From contig NZ_KE387014.1 of the NCBI RefSeq assembly GCF_000429985.1, positions 1-64,000 on the forward strand: DNA of 64,000 nt. The letters run 5' to 3'. This DNA is from Maridesulfovibrio bastinii DSM 16055 (lineage in GTDB: Bacteria > Desulfobacterota > Desulfovibrionia > Desulfovibrionales > Desulfovibrionaceae). The position numbers were made by a program, and so were the translations under genes. Positions within the stretch are counted from its first letter, which is position 1, and every line of letters begins with the position of its first letter. The notes under the pieces were generated by a model that saw only the letters and a program-made list of their open reading frames with translations, searched no databases and was not told the DNA's origin. Positions 46,923-55,903 of the stretch are shown piece after piece.

Positions 46923-48761
46923 CTACTTATCCTCCTTGCTGTCAGCACTGATAATCTGCATCTTGCCATATCCCCTGTCTCCCGGAGGAATTTCGAAAAC
47001 AGTACTTGCAGGTTCATATTCAAGGCTGGGCAGATCATCCGAAGGATTCTTCCAGTAGGCCAGTGTTCTTGTCAGCCAGTCACGGTCGTTTCTTGCAGGA
47101 TAGTCTTCACGGTTATGGCTGCCTCGTGATTCGGTCCTCTGCAATGCGCCGTAAGCAACGCACAGGGCAAGCTTAACCTGACCTTCAATTTTCAATGCAG
47201 CGGCAAGCTCGGGACTTGCACCAAGGCCGTTTGTTTTCAGTCCGACACGTCTTGCACGATAAAGTATCTCCTGCAACGAAGTTACGCACTCGGTAAGGCC
47301 TTCCTCGTTACGGAATACATGCGCTCCCTTATCAAGAGCATTCTGCATTGCAGCACGAACTTTATAAACATTTTCATGTCCTTTTACACCGGACATGAGA
47401 TCTTTAATACGCTGTTCCTGCTTTTTAGCGGCATCAGAAATAATGGCAGTCGGAATAGCTGTTTCATAACCTTTAAGGAACTCAACCAGCTTTTTACCGA
47501 CAATTCCACCGGCAACACATGTTTCAGCAAGTGAATTACCACCAAGGCGGTTAAAACCGTGCATATCCCAGCATGAAGATTCACCTGCGGAAAACAGCCC
47601 TTTCAATCCATAAGCAGAGCCGTCTTTATCAGTTCTTATTCCACCCATACTGTAGTGCTGGGTCGGGCGCACCGGAATCAGCTGATGAATAGGATCGATA
47701 CCAAGGAAGGATGTGCAGATTTCATAAACTTCACGCAGTTTTCCGGTGATGTGGGCTTCACCGAGATGACGGATATCGAGCCATAAATGATCACCATAAT
47801 CGCTCTTAACGCCTTTGCCCTGACGCATGTGATAGGTCATCCAGCGGGAAACAACGTCACGGGAGGCAAGTTCAGCCTTGTCCGGCTCGTAAATATTCAT
47901 GAACCGTTCTTCATTGACATCAAGAAGAGTTCCGCCGTCACCACGGCATCCTTCGGTAACCAGAATATCAGTAGGCACAATTCCGGTAGGATGGAACTGC
48001 ACTGCTTCCATATTTCCCAGAGGAACAGCACCGGTATCAAGCACCATACCCTGTGCTCCACCATCACAGATGACAGCATTTGTGGAAGCTTTGTATATTC
48101 TTCCGAACCCGCCCGCGGCAACCAGAGTAGCACGGGAGATATAAGCTATCAGCTCTCCTGTCCGGAGAGATCTGGCAATTGCTCCAAAACATGTTTCGCC
48201 GTCATGTATTAAAGCGATAGCCTCAGTTTTATCATGGACCTCAACGCCAAGCTGGGCGCAACGGTTATCCATAGTATATAAAACGGAATGCCCGGTTCCG
48301 TCAGAAACATAACAGGTGCGCCACTTGGCAGTACCACCGAAGTTTCTGGCTGTAATCAGACCGCGTTTCTCTTCTTTTTCAACTTTTTCAAACTTCTGGC
48401 CACCCTTGAAATAAGTGGATTTTCCCGGAACAACCCTGTTCCAGGGAACGCCCCACTGGCACAGACGGCGCATTTCGATAGGAGCGGCATTGGCAAAAAG
48501 GCGTGCAACTTCCTGATCACAACCCCAGTCTGAGCCTTTTACAGTATCAGCGAAATGAACATCAGTGCTGTCCCCTTCACCCATGACACTGTTTCCAAGT
48601 GAAGCCTGCATACCGCCCTGAGCAGCAGAAGAATGTGATCTTCTGGCTGGAACAATACTCAGACATACTGCGGAAAGCCCTGCCCCGGCGGCTTCAACAG
48701 CCACACGCTCTCCGGCAAGTCCGGCACCGATAATTAAAACGTCCTTATATACAGTCTGCAT
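46923..48761 (-). CDS. frdA: Fumarate reductase/succinate dehydrogenase flavoprotein
   Basis: This 612-residue protein has an N-terminal FAD Rossmann motif (LIIGAGLAGERVAVEA), the covalent-flavin histidine region SHSSAAQGGMQASLG near 43, the substrate region QFHPTGIVPTDILVTEGCRGDGG near 255, the active-site segment around SRWMTYHMRQGKG near 305, and RPTQHYSMGGIRTD near 375. It interconverts fumarate and succinate. The C-terminal helical domain is complete. AGGGGGA precedes the ATG. Confidence 0.95.
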   Translation of the reverse strand: MQTVYKDVLIIGAGLAGERVAVEAAGAGLSAVCLSIVPARRSHSSAAQGGMQASLGNSVMGEGDSTDVHFADTVKGSDWGCDQEVARLFANAAPIEMRRLCQWGVPWNRVVPGKSTYFKGGQKFEKVEKEEKRGLITARNFGGTAKWRTCYVSDGTGHSVLYTMDNRCAQLGVEVHDKTEAIALIHDGETCFGAIARSLRTGELIAYISRATLVAAGGFGRIYKASTNAVICDGGAQGMVLDTGAVPLGNMEAVQFHPTGIVPTDILVTEGCRGDGGTLLDVNEERFMNIYEPDKAELASRDVVSRWMTYHMRQGKGVKSDYGDHLWLDIRHLGEAHITGKLREVYEICTSFLGIDPIHQLIPVRPTQHYSMGGIRTDKDGSAYGLKGLFSAGESSCWDMHGFNRLGGNSLAETCVAGGIVGKKLVEFLKGYETAIPTAIISDAAKKQEQRIKDLMSGVKGHENVYKVRAAMQNALDKGAHVFRNEEGLTECVTSLQEILYRARRVGLKTNGLGASPELAAALKIEGQVKLALCVAYGALQRTESRGSHNREDYPARNDRDWLTRTLAYWKNPSDDLPSLEYEPASTVFEIPPGDRGYGKMQIISADSKEDK

Positions 48762-48769
48762 TCGTCCCC

Positions 48770-49420
48770 CTAAACCGAAAGAGTCATGAAACGAATGAGA
48801 GTAAAGACGGAAAGAACAACCATGGCTATTCCGAGAATCGTAGCAAATTTACGGAGGCCTGCCCTTTTGCGGTCTTTAACAAATCCCCACTTTACAGCTA
48901 TTCTGTAAAGTCCGGCAACTACATGCAGTGCAACAAGCGGGCAAAGCAGCAGATAAAAATATACCCACGGTCCACTCTGTATTCTTGCTGCCGATTTGGC
49001 GGCACTCACAGGGAGATCACTTAGAACAGCCCACATGTGAATGGAGCCCATGACAAGGATAAGCATTGCGGTGACAACCTGAACAATCCAGAGCCAGGTA
49101 TCATTATGGTGCAGCATTTTAGCATGTGACCAGATAATCTTCTGGCCCTCGCGCCTGAAAGGAATTTTTCTGGCCGCAATGTAAAAATGGAATAAAAAGA
49201 GCAGGAAAAGAACCGGTCCGCCGATCTGGGCCAGATAAAGATGCTCATATTTCCCGGCTATCGCGTTCATAATATCCGGGCTTATGATCACACTTGAAAC
49301 CAGAGTCATGTGCAGCAGCACAAACAGAATCAGGGCAGCCCCGGAAAGCATCTGGAGCCAATCCATAAGGGCGTCGCTCCGGCCTTTTGAGACCGGATAC
49401 GTCATTGAGTCAACAGACAT
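48770..49420 (-). CDS. frdC: Fumarate reductase cytochrome b subunit
   Basis: This 216-residue membrane protein has five hydrophobic helices and histidines placed like the di-heme FrdC of Wolinella (LLHMTL near 41, FHFYIA near 78, AKMLHHND near 105, GSIHMW near 130, LHVVAG near 168). It anchors the complex and links it to menaquinone. First gene of frdCAB, with GGAGG before the ATG. The complex may run in either direction in the cell. Confidence 0.9.
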   Translation of the reverse strand: MSVDSMTYPVSKGRSDALMDWLQMLSGAALILFVLLHMTLVSSVIISPDIMNAIAGKYEHLYLAQIGGPVLFLLFLFHFYIAARKIPFRREGQKIIWSHAKMLHHNDTWLWIVQVVTAMLILVMGSIHMWAVLSDLPVSAAKSAARIQSGPWVYFYLLLCPLVALHVVAGLYRIAVKWGFVKDRKRAGLRKFATILGIAMVVLSVFTLIRFMTLSV

Positions 49421-49783
49421 TGATACCTCCGTTTAAAAAATGAAAAAACCTCGCAACTAAACTATTTTTAGACCAAAAGATAATGAAGACACGGAATTGT
49501 TTTGTCAATCAATGTTTAGTTTTAAGATCTCCTCAAACCCTTATTTTTCAAGGCTTAAAATACACCGAATGAGGCTGTCACAGCTTGACGAACCTGTTTT
49601 TACGAAACTGGTGGACCTTTAATTCTTAAAAGAGCAAAAAAGAAAGAATAGCAAACAGTATGAAGCAAGTTGACCCATTTCAAACTGATGTTTATTTTTA
49701 CTTTTCATGTCGATGGCAAAAAATTTTTAATTTTTCATGCCGGTACATGTGAAACCTAATTGACACATGGGAGTTTTAAAGAG
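49421..49783. other. Divergent control region between frdC and the M16 peptidase
   Basis: About 360 bases with no credible gene. It should contain both divergent promoters. A GGCA-AAAAATT/AATTTTT-TGCC stem lies at about 49693-49722. I see no clear regulator site. Confidence 0.45.
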
Positions 49784-52618
49784 ATGTTCCCCTTTCACGA
49801 ACGAAAATCATATGCTGATGTTAAAGGATACGGCTTTGAATATTTACTTATTTTCGCATTTATTGTCGGGGTTCTGCTGATGGCTGGATCATGCACTATG
49901 GAAAAAGTTCCGGCCGGCAAAAAAGCCAAGGCTCAGACAGAAAAAATGGAATCAAACAGTACTTCCGCGGCAGCAGAGGAACTGAATAAAAATGTTTCAG
50001 ATAATCCTATGAACAAAGAAGCCATGAAGGAGCTGCGTGAAGAAATATCCCACGCTCTGGCTTCCGGTGAAGGTCCGCACGTTCTGAAATTTAAGAATGG
50101 ACTCACCCTGCTCATAAAAAATGATGATAGATTCCCGCTGGTCAATGTAAGACTCTTTGTCCATGCCGGTTCTTCTTACGAAGATCCTTCACAGGCCGGC
50201 ATAAGCCACCTGCTTGAACACATGGTATTCAAGGGAACCGAAAAACGGGCTCCCGGACAGACAGCTCTTGAAGTTGAATCAGTAGGGGGTGACATGAACG
50301 CCGCCACCAGTTTCGACTACACAGTCTATTACGTTGAAGTGCCTGACAACCAGTGGCAGCTTGGAATGGACATTGTCACCGACATGGCTTTCAACGCCAA
50401 AATTGATCCTGAAGAACTTGTTTCAGAAAAAGAAGTTGTTTTGTCGGAACTTGCACGGGGAGAAGACAACCCCGGCAGCAGAATTTTCAAAACCCTGCAA
50501 TCAATGGTCTGGAACGGAACATCCTATCAGTGGCCTATAATCGGCTATCGTGACACAGTTAAAAAAATCACTTCCGAAGATATCCACGCATATATTAAAA
50601 GACTTTATCAACCCCAATCCATGCTCCTCAGCGTTGTCGGTAAAATAGACCCCGAAAAAGTTGTTGAGGAAGCACGCAAACTTTGTGGACAGCTTCAAGA
50701 TTCCCGTCCGGTTGTACCGCCTGTCGAATTTTCCTTATCAACTCCTGACGCACCTCAGGCAAAAGTTATCAACGGTAACTGGAATAAAGCCTATATCGGA
50801 GCGGCATTCCCTGTTCCGGGACTGGGATCAGCAAAAACTGTCGGTCTTGAAACCCTGTGCGATCTGCTTGGTGGCGGGGAAACCTCACGTCTTTACCGAA
50901 AATTCAAATATGAAAAAGGTATTGTCGACAGCATTTCAGTATCCTCTCTCACGCTTGAACGCGGCGGAATGCTTTATATATACGCGGTTCTGGACCCGGA
51001 CAAAGTTAATGAGTTCTGGGCAGAGCTTATGCAGGAGCTGGCTGATGTTGATATGAACAGCTTCAGCGACCGGGAAATGGACCGGGTTCTTCTGAATCTT
51101 GAAGATTCCCTTTTCCTGACTAAAGAGACTCTTTCAGGGCTGGCATCCAAGCTCGGATACTTCCAGTTCTTTGAGGGCGGACAGCAGGCCGAAGAAAACT
51201 ACTTATACAACATTAAGCATATTGAACGTTCACAGCTCCAGAAATTATATAAGGAGTTTTTCAGACCTGAAAAACTTTCCGCATGTGTTCTGGTCCCTGA
51301 GGACAGCAAGATAAGTGCTGAATCCTTGAAACAGGATGTTATCAAATACTGGCCGGACAAGAAAGAAGAACGGAAGAACCTTACATCCATGGATACCGGG
51401 AAAAAGGGCAGCATTCATCTTCCCGGAGGTTCAGAAGTAATATTCATACCTGACACAACTCTTCCCTATACAGCTATGTCATTATACTGGCTTGGAGGAG
51501 ACTCTGACCTGACTCCCGAACAGCAGGGACTTTCTGCTCTTGTTTCCGGAGCTCTTATTCGCGGCACCGGCAATATGAATGCAACAGAGCTTGAAGATTT
51601 CATTTCTGACCGCGCAGCAACTTTGAACTCTTCAGCCGGGCGTGATGTTTTTGCCATTAACGCAAAATTTCCTTCACGCTTCACAGCCGACATGCTGCCT
51701 ATGGTATCTGATATTATAATCGATCCGGCCTTTTCAGAGGAAGAATTGAACAGAGCGAGACTGGATCAGGTCTCAAGCATCAAGCAACGCGAGGACAGAC
51801 CTGTAAGTCTGGCTTTCAGAAATATGTTCCCTTTCCTTTTCAAGGATACCGGATTTTCATACTTCCATCTGGGACAGCCTTCCGAAGTAATGCAGTTCAG
51901 CCGGGATGATGTTCAGAATTTCTGGAAGGAACAATCTTCACGTCCGTTTGTACTTGCTGTTTGCGGTGAATATGACCGTGACGCTGTAATAAAATTTGCC
52001 AAGACTCTTGATTCACATATTAGTGTCCAGAATGCAGTTGCTCAGGAAAGACCCCAGTGGGGAATGAAAAAAGAACTCACTTTAAATCTTCCGGACCGCA
52101 ATCAGGCACACATCATGGCGGTCTTCCCTGTTCCGGGACTTGAAGACAAAAAATCCAGTGCAGCTCTTTCATTGCTGCGGGCCACACTTGCAGGACAAAG
52201 CGGACTGCTTTTCCGTGACCTGAGAGACAAACAGGGTCTTGGATATACTGTAACAGCCTTCTTATGGCAGTCATCCAAATCGGGGTTCATGGCTTTTTAC
52301 ATCGGAACAAAGCCTGAACAGATAGATCAGGCTATTGATGGTTTCAAAAAGACCGTTGAAAAACTTCACAACAACAATCTGCCTGAGACTGAAATTGACA
52401 GAGCTAAAAATATTCTCAGTGGAGAATATTATCAGGAACATCAGAGCCTTATTTCACGCAGTCGTGAATCTGCCAGTTTAGCAGTAAGAGGCTTCTCTCC
52501 CGACCGTGACCGTACAATAATAGAAACGGCCAAAAAAATGGATGCTGCTGATATAAGAAATCTTGTAAACAAATATATCAACTGGGATGAACATTACCTG
52601 ATTAAAGTTCAACCCTAG
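49784..52618 (+). CDS. M16-family zinc metallopeptidase lipoprotein
   Basis: About 944 residues. The N-terminal half has the inverted zinc motif HLLEHMVFKG (HxxEH) near residue 143, with a downstream Glu expected about 75 residues later (SEKEVVLSELARGE). The C-terminal half repeats the fold without the metal motif, as in pitrilysin-type enzymes. The N-terminus has a hydrophobic segment ending AGSC, so it is probably a lipoprotein facing the periplasm, degrading peptides there. The ATG at 49784 with GGGAG is preferred to a TTG at 49760. Confidence 0.88.
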   Translation: MFPFHERKSYADVKGYGFEYLLIFAFIVGVLLMAGSCTMEKVPAGKKAKAQTEKMESNSTSAAAEELNKNVSDNPMNKEAMKELREEISHALASGEGPHVLKFKNGLTLLIKNDDRFPLVNVRLFVHAGSSYEDPSQAGISHLLEHMVFKGTEKRAPGQTALEVESVGGDMNAATSFDYTVYYVEVPDNQWQLGMDIVTDMAFNAKIDPEELVSEKEVVLSELARGEDNPGSRIFKTLQSMVWNGTSYQWPIIGYRDTVKKITSEDIHAYIKRLYQPQSMLLSVVGKIDPEKVVEEARKLCGQLQDSRPVVPPVEFSLSTPDAPQAKVINGNWNKAYIGAAFPVPGLGSAKTVGLETLCDLLGGGETSRLYRKFKYEKGIVDSISVSSLTLERGGMLYIYAVLDPDKVNEFWAELMQELADVDMNSFSDREMDRVLLNLEDSLFLTKETLSGLASKLGYFQFFEGGQQAEENYLYNIKHIERSQLQKLYKEFFRPEKLSACVLVPEDSKISAESLKQDVIKYWPDKKEERKNLTSMDTGKKGSIHLPGGSEVIFIPDTTLPYTAMSLYWLGGDSDLTPEQQGLSALVSGALIRGTGNMNATELEDFISDRAATLNSSAGRDVFAINAKFPSRFTADMLPMVSDIIIDPAFSEEELNRARLDQVSSIKQREDRPVSLAFRNMFPFLFKDTGFSYFHLGQPSEVMQFSRDDVQNFWKEQSSRPFVLAVCGEYDRDAVIKFAKTLDSHISVQNAVAQERPQWGMKKELTLNLPDRNQAHIMAVFPVPGLEDKKSSAALSLLRATLAGQSGLLFRDLRDKQGLGYTVTAFLWQSSKSGFMAFYIGTKPEQIDQAIDGFKKTVEKLHNNNLPETEIDRAKNILSGEYYQEHQSLISRSRESASLAVRGFSPDRDRTIIETAKKMDAADIRNLVNKYINWDEHYLIKVQP

Positions 52619-52634
52619 CAGTCTAACGCAACTC

Positions 52635-52671
52635 AAAAGCCCCTGCCGATTTTTTTTCAGCAGGGGCTTTT
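52635..52671 (+). terminator. Terminator of the M16 peptidase gene
   Basis: AAAAGCCCCTGC and GCAGGGGCTTTT arms, followed by further T residues 17 bases after the stop. Confidence 0.9.
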
Positions 52672-52711
52672 TTTATGCAGAAATGATTTGCCAATCAATT
52701 TATAAGCTAGT

Positions 52712-52757
52712 ATTGGTCAGACCAATAACCACAATAACAAAAATTGGCATGACCATT
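52712..52757. promoter_or_regulatory. Two FCD-regulator operators upstream of the GntR-family gene
   Basis: ATTGGTCAGACCAAT (52712-52726) is an almost perfect palindrome of the PdhR/LldR class (TTGGTnnnACCAA). ATTGGCATGACCATT (52743-52757) is a weaker second copy ending 8 bases before the ATG. The second leaves no room for a normal ribosome binding site, so the operators and start region overlap; autoregulation is the likely result. Confidence 0.7.
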
Positions 52758-52765
52758 ACACGAAT

Positions 52766-53476
52766 ATGAAAAACACAGACAACACCTCGGTTTTTGAAAC
52801 CGTAGCAGCACAAATTCAGGACCTGATAACCAAAGAGGGATTGAAGCAGGGAGAGAAACTCCCTGCGGAAAGGACCCTTGCGGATATTTTTAAAGTCTCA
52901 CGCAGTTCTGTCAGAGAAGCAATCCGCTCACTTGCACAGCTGGGAATAGTTGAAAGCAGGCGAGGCGACGGCACATACATAAGCGTCCCTGTAGAGGACA
53001 GTTCCCTACAGGCTTTAAACGAAGCCTTCTCCAAACAACGTAAAAGAGTACATGAAATCTTTGAATTCAGGCGGGCTCTTGAACCCCATATCGCTGCCGC
53101 AGCAGCATTAAGATGCACTCAAAAAGATATTGAAAAGCTTAAAATTATTATCTGTGATCAGGAAAGGAAGCTCAAAGCCGGTGAAGATGTCAGTGACCTT
53201 GATATAAAATTTCACCACACCATTGCGGAAGCAAGCGGTAATTCTTTTTTTACCGCCACAATGACTGTCCTTGATCCCGAGATTTCAGAAACCCGCTCAA
53301 CTTCACTAATCAATCCGGAAAGACTGAAAAAGTCGCTGGATTACCATTATAAACTTCTGGATGCGCTGGAAAATAAGGACGGAGACAGAGCACAAAGGCT
53401 GATGGAAGAACATCTCGACTGTGCCGAGGAGACTTCCATCACTGTAAATATATCTCAAACCCATCAACTTTCTTAG
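52766..53476 (+). CDS. GntR/FadR-family (FCD) transcription regulator
   Basis: This 236-residue protein has an N-terminal winged helix (LPAERTLADIFKVSRSSVREAIRSL, about 32-58) and a C-terminal all-helical FCD ligand domain with metal-ligand positions (Asp in DIKFH, His in FHHTIAEASGN near 155, His in EEHLD near 223). FCD regulators respond to small carboxylic acids such as lactate or pyruvate. With the exporter-like and FMN oxidase genes downstream, it probably represses a 2-hydroxy-acid operon. No clear RBS precedes the ATG. Confidence 0.86.
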   Translation: MKNTDNTSVFETVAAQIQDLITKEGLKQGEKLPAERTLADIFKVSRSSVREAIRSLAQLGIVESRRGDGTYISVPVEDSSLQALNEAFSKQRKRVHEIFEFRRALEPHIAAAAALRCTQKDIEKLKIIICDQERKLKAGEDVSDLDIKFHHTIAEASGNSFFTATMTVLDPEISETRSTSLINPERLKKSLDYHYKLLDALENKDGDRAQRLMEEHLDCAEETSITVNISQTHQLS

Positions 53477-53492
53477 TGAAAAAGGATTAACA

Positions 53493-54290
53493 ATGTTTAC
53501 CATTCTTTTAACATTCATCATTCTTGGAGCTGTTGCAGGAATACTCGCTGGACTGCTGGGTATCGGCGGTGGACTGGTAATCGTCCCGATTCTTGTTTTC
53601 AGCTTCACCCCTCTTGGTTTCCCGCAGGAGCATCTGATGCACATGGCTCTCGGAACATCCATGGCCAGCATCATTTTCACATCGATATCAAGCTCCATGG
53701 CCCACCACAAAAGAGGCGCGGTCCGCTGGTCCATTTTTAAGTCGATCACCCCGGGAATCATTGTCGGAACATTTCTGGGAACATGTCTGGCTTCAGTTAT
53801 GAATACGACCCTGCTTAAATCTATTTTCGTAATTTTCCTCTATTATGTAGCTTCACAGATGCTGCTCAATATCAAACCGAAACCGACCAGAACCATGCCC
53901 GGAACTGTCGGAATGTTCGGTTCAGGAGGAGTTATCGGAGCTGTTTCCAGTCTTGTCGGAATCGGTGGCGGAACCTTGTGTGTTCCATTTATGACTTTCT
54001 GCAATATCGAAATGCATACAGCTGTAGGAACAGCCGCAGCAATAGGTCTGCCTATTGCCCTTGCCGGAACAGCAGGATATATCTGGAACGGTATCGGAGT
54101 TGCCGGAGTTCCCGACTGGAGCATAGGTTATGTCTATCTTCCCGCACTTATCGGTATCGTTGCTGCCAGCATGTTCACTGCTCCATTCGGAGTAAAACTT
54201 TCTCACAGCCTCCCGGTATCCAAGCTTAAAAAAGTTTTTGCTGTCCTGCTCATTGTAGTAGCGACGAGAATGCTTATATCCATGTTTTAA
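53493..54290 (+). CDS. TauE/SafE (TSUP) family membrane transporter
   Basis: This 265-residue protein has about eight helices and two copies of the family motif (GLLGIGGGLVIVPIL near 22, SLVGIGGGTLCVPFM near 155). TSUP members move organic or sulfur anions (sulfite, sulfoacetate, possibly lactate-like acids) across the inner membrane. Placement between an FCD regulator (16-base gap) and a 2-hydroxy-acid oxidase suggests an organic acid substrate. AAGGA precedes the ATG. Confidence 0.82.
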   Translation: MFTILLTFIILGAVAGILAGLLGIGGGLVIVPILVFSFTPLGFPQEHLMHMALGTSMASIIFTSISSSMAHHKRGAVRWSIFKSITPGIIVGTFLGTCLASVMNTTLLKSIFVIFLYYVASQMLLNIKPKPTRTMPGTVGMFGSGGVIGAVSSLVGIGGGTLCVPFMTFCNIEMHTAVGTAAAIGLPIALAGTAGYIWNGIGVAGVPDWSIGYVYLPALIGIVAASMFTAPFGVKLSHSLPVSKLKKVFAVLLIVVATRMLISMF

Positions 54291-54328
54291 AAAACGCGAA
54301 GACCCAAAATTAATTTAGGAGACCAGTT

Positions 54329-55342
54329 TTGAAAGAAGTACGCGATCACGCGAGAGAACTAATGAAAGGCCACTGCCGGGTATGCCCGGTCTGTAACGGA
54401 AAAGCATGTGTGGGAGAAGTCCCCGGAATGGGTGGACTCGGAACATCATCCACCTTCAAGGCCAATATTGAAGCTCTTGGAAAAATCCGTTTCAATATGC
54501 GCACCATGCATGATGTGAGCGAGCCGGATACTTCAACCGAACTTCTGGGCTTTAAGCTCGATCTTCCTCTTTTTGCAGCTCCTATCGGTGGAGTTTCATT
54601 CAATATGGGTGGAAAAATCACCGAAGATGAATATATCAGTGCCATCCTCAAAGGATGCGTTTCAAAAGGATTGATCGGCTGCACCGGTGACGGTGTTCCT
54701 GAATTCATCCACCAGAGCGCATTCAAGGCCATCCGCGAAGTTGAAGGAAACGCAATACCTTTCATCAAGCCATGGGAAAGCGAAGAATTTGACGACAAGC
54801 TGGCTAAAGCACTTGATGCCGGAACAAAAGCTTTCGGTATGGATATTGACGCTGCCGGACTCATTACTCTCAAAAAAATGGGCCGCCCGGTTACCCCTAA
54901 AGGAAAGGAAAAATTAACTGAAATAATCAGCAGAATTCCTGTTCCTTTTGTTCTTAAAGGCATCATGACCGCAGATGAAGCCCTGATGGCTGCCGAAGCC
55001 GGAGCCGCTGGAATAGTCGTATCCAACCACGGCGGACGTGTTCTTGACCACTGTCCCGGAACAGCCGAAGTACTTGCTGAAATCAGCCGTGCTGTAAACG
55101 GTAAATGTTCAGTAATTGTAGACGGTGGTATTCGTGATGGTAATGACATCCTTAAAATGCTCGCCCTTGGCGCGGATGCAGTAATGATCGGACGCCCATT
55201 CTCTGTTGCTGCTGTGGGCGGCCTGCAGGAAGGTGTTGAAAAATACATCGACCAGCTTAAATCAGAATTAACAACTGCAATGGTTCTTACCGGAACCGCA
55301 AGTGCAAAGAATGTTGACACTGACATACTTCGCCTTAAGTAG
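54329..55342 (+). CDS. FMN-dependent alpha-hydroxy-acid oxidase family protein
   Basis: This 337-residue TIM-barrel protein belongs to the LldD/glycolate-oxidase family: PLFAAPIGG near 88, the FMN-phosphate and catalytic segment GIVVSNHGGRVLDHCPG near 233 (His and Arg), and VDGGIRDGNDILKMLALGADAVMIGRPF near 265. It starts with a cysteine-rich tail (CRVCPVCNGKAC) not usual in the family, perhaps a metal or redox site. A TTG start is chosen because TAGGAG lies 7 bases before it. It is expected to oxidise a 2-hydroxy acid. Last gene of the regulator-transporter-oxidase set. Confidence 0.82.
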   Translation: MKEVRDHARELMKGHCRVCPVCNGKACVGEVPGMGGLGTSSTFKANIEALGKIRFNMRTMHDVSEPDTSTELLGFKLDLPLFAAPIGGVSFNMGGKITEDEYISAILKGCVSKGLIGCTGDGVPEFIHQSAFKAIREVEGNAIPFIKPWESEEFDDKLAKALDAGTKAFGMDIDAAGLITLKKMGRPVTPKGKEKLTEIISRIPVPFVLKGIMTADEALMAAEAGAAGIVVSNHGGRVLDHCPGTAEVLAEISRAVNGKCSVIVDGGIRDGNDILKMLALGADAVMIGRPFSVAAVGGLQEGVEKYIDQLKSELTTAMVLTGTASAKNVDTDILRLK

Positions 55343-55366
55343 TTAAAAACTAAAATTAAATTTACT

Positions 55367-55396
55367 AAAAGGAGCGGTTTTCCGCTCCTTTTTTTG
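55367..55396 (+). terminator. Terminator of the 2-hydroxy-acid operon
   Basis: GGAGCGG (55371-55377) and CCGCTCC (55382-55388) followed by a run of eight T. Confidence 0.9.
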
Positions 55397-55437
55397 TTGC
55401 AAGTAAGTATTTATTTACAAAACTGGTCTTTTTTTTA

Positions 55438-55466
55438 TTGACGTAATAATTTTGTAATGAGATAAA
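55438..55466 (+). promoter_or_regulatory. Sigma-70-like promoter of the structured RNA
   Basis: TTGACG (55438-55443), 17 bases, then GATAAA (55461-55466). Placement right after a terminator and just before the structured body suggests an independent promoter with a start near 55473. Confidence 0.6.
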
Positions 55467-55472
55467 GGAGTC

Positions 55473-55766
55473 AAGGTGAGAAAGGCTACCGGAGATTCCG
55501 GTTTTCATTAACCCCGGCAAGGAGGGAATGCGCGTTGATATCGCAACCCTATAAAGAGTCTGACCAAGAGGCTCAACCCGAGGGGTAGCCAAAAAAGAGG
55601 AAGTCTCAATGCCTGACATAAGGGCCCATGATCAGGCGGGACACGACCGTACGAACCGGTAAAATTAAAACGGGACCCCTCAAGCTATCTGGCCTTTGTA
55701 TTTCAAAAATGAGCTAACAAAATCTCAACAACCCGGAAGGTTTCCACCCTGCCTTCCGGGTTTTTT
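55473..55766 (+). ncRNA. Candidate structured RNA gene with own promoter and terminator
   Basis: About 290 bases without a sizeable coding frame. A closing stem (GGCTA/TAGCC, 55484-55488 and 55586-55590) encloses three hairpins: CCGGA-GAT-TCCGG (55489-55501), AGGG..TGCG/CGCA..CCCT (55523-55550) and GAGTCT/AGGCTC (55556-55574). A second part has GCCTGA.CAT/ATG.TCAGGC (55611-55637) and ACCG/CGGT (55646-55660). GAGGGGT (55580-55586) could instead pair with ACCCCTC (55675-55681), excluding the closing stem, so two folds compete. Seven GGA triplets lie along it. No downstream plus-strand gene is near, so a trans-acting RNA is likelier than a riboswitch. I recognise no family. Confidence 0.55.
55730..55766 (+). 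terminator. Intrinsic terminator of the structured RNA
   Basis: ACCCGGAAGG (55731-55740) and CCTTCCGGGT (55752-55761) followed by TTTTTT. No protein gene ends upstream within 300 bases, so it belongs to the RNA transcript. Confidence 0.85.
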
Positions 55767-55903
55767 AATGACCTCTGATAAAAAGAAAGCGCATTCCCGA
55801 TCAAGAATACGCTTAAAAACTAAAAACAGAGCCTGTTACCAAAAATAAACTTATATTTATTACCAGCTATGACCAATATTTAAGTTAAACAGGCTGCAAC
55901 ATT

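Noticed and set aside
54346-55326. A 326-codon minus-strand frame opposite the FMN oxidase
   Set aside because: The plus-strand gene has clear FMN-oxidase motifs and a ribosome binding site; the antisense frame is Ser/Pro-rich noise.
55484-55590. A tRNA gene, because of the cloverleaf-like layout
   Set aside because: There is no T-loop GGTTCGANTCC, no proper anticodon arm and the arms have wrong lengths.
55473-55766. RNase P RNA, tmRNA or SRP RNA
   Set aside because: None of their signature segments (RNase P GAGGAAAGTCC with its partner, tmRNA tRNA-like ends, SRP GGAAGGAAGCAGC) was found in full.
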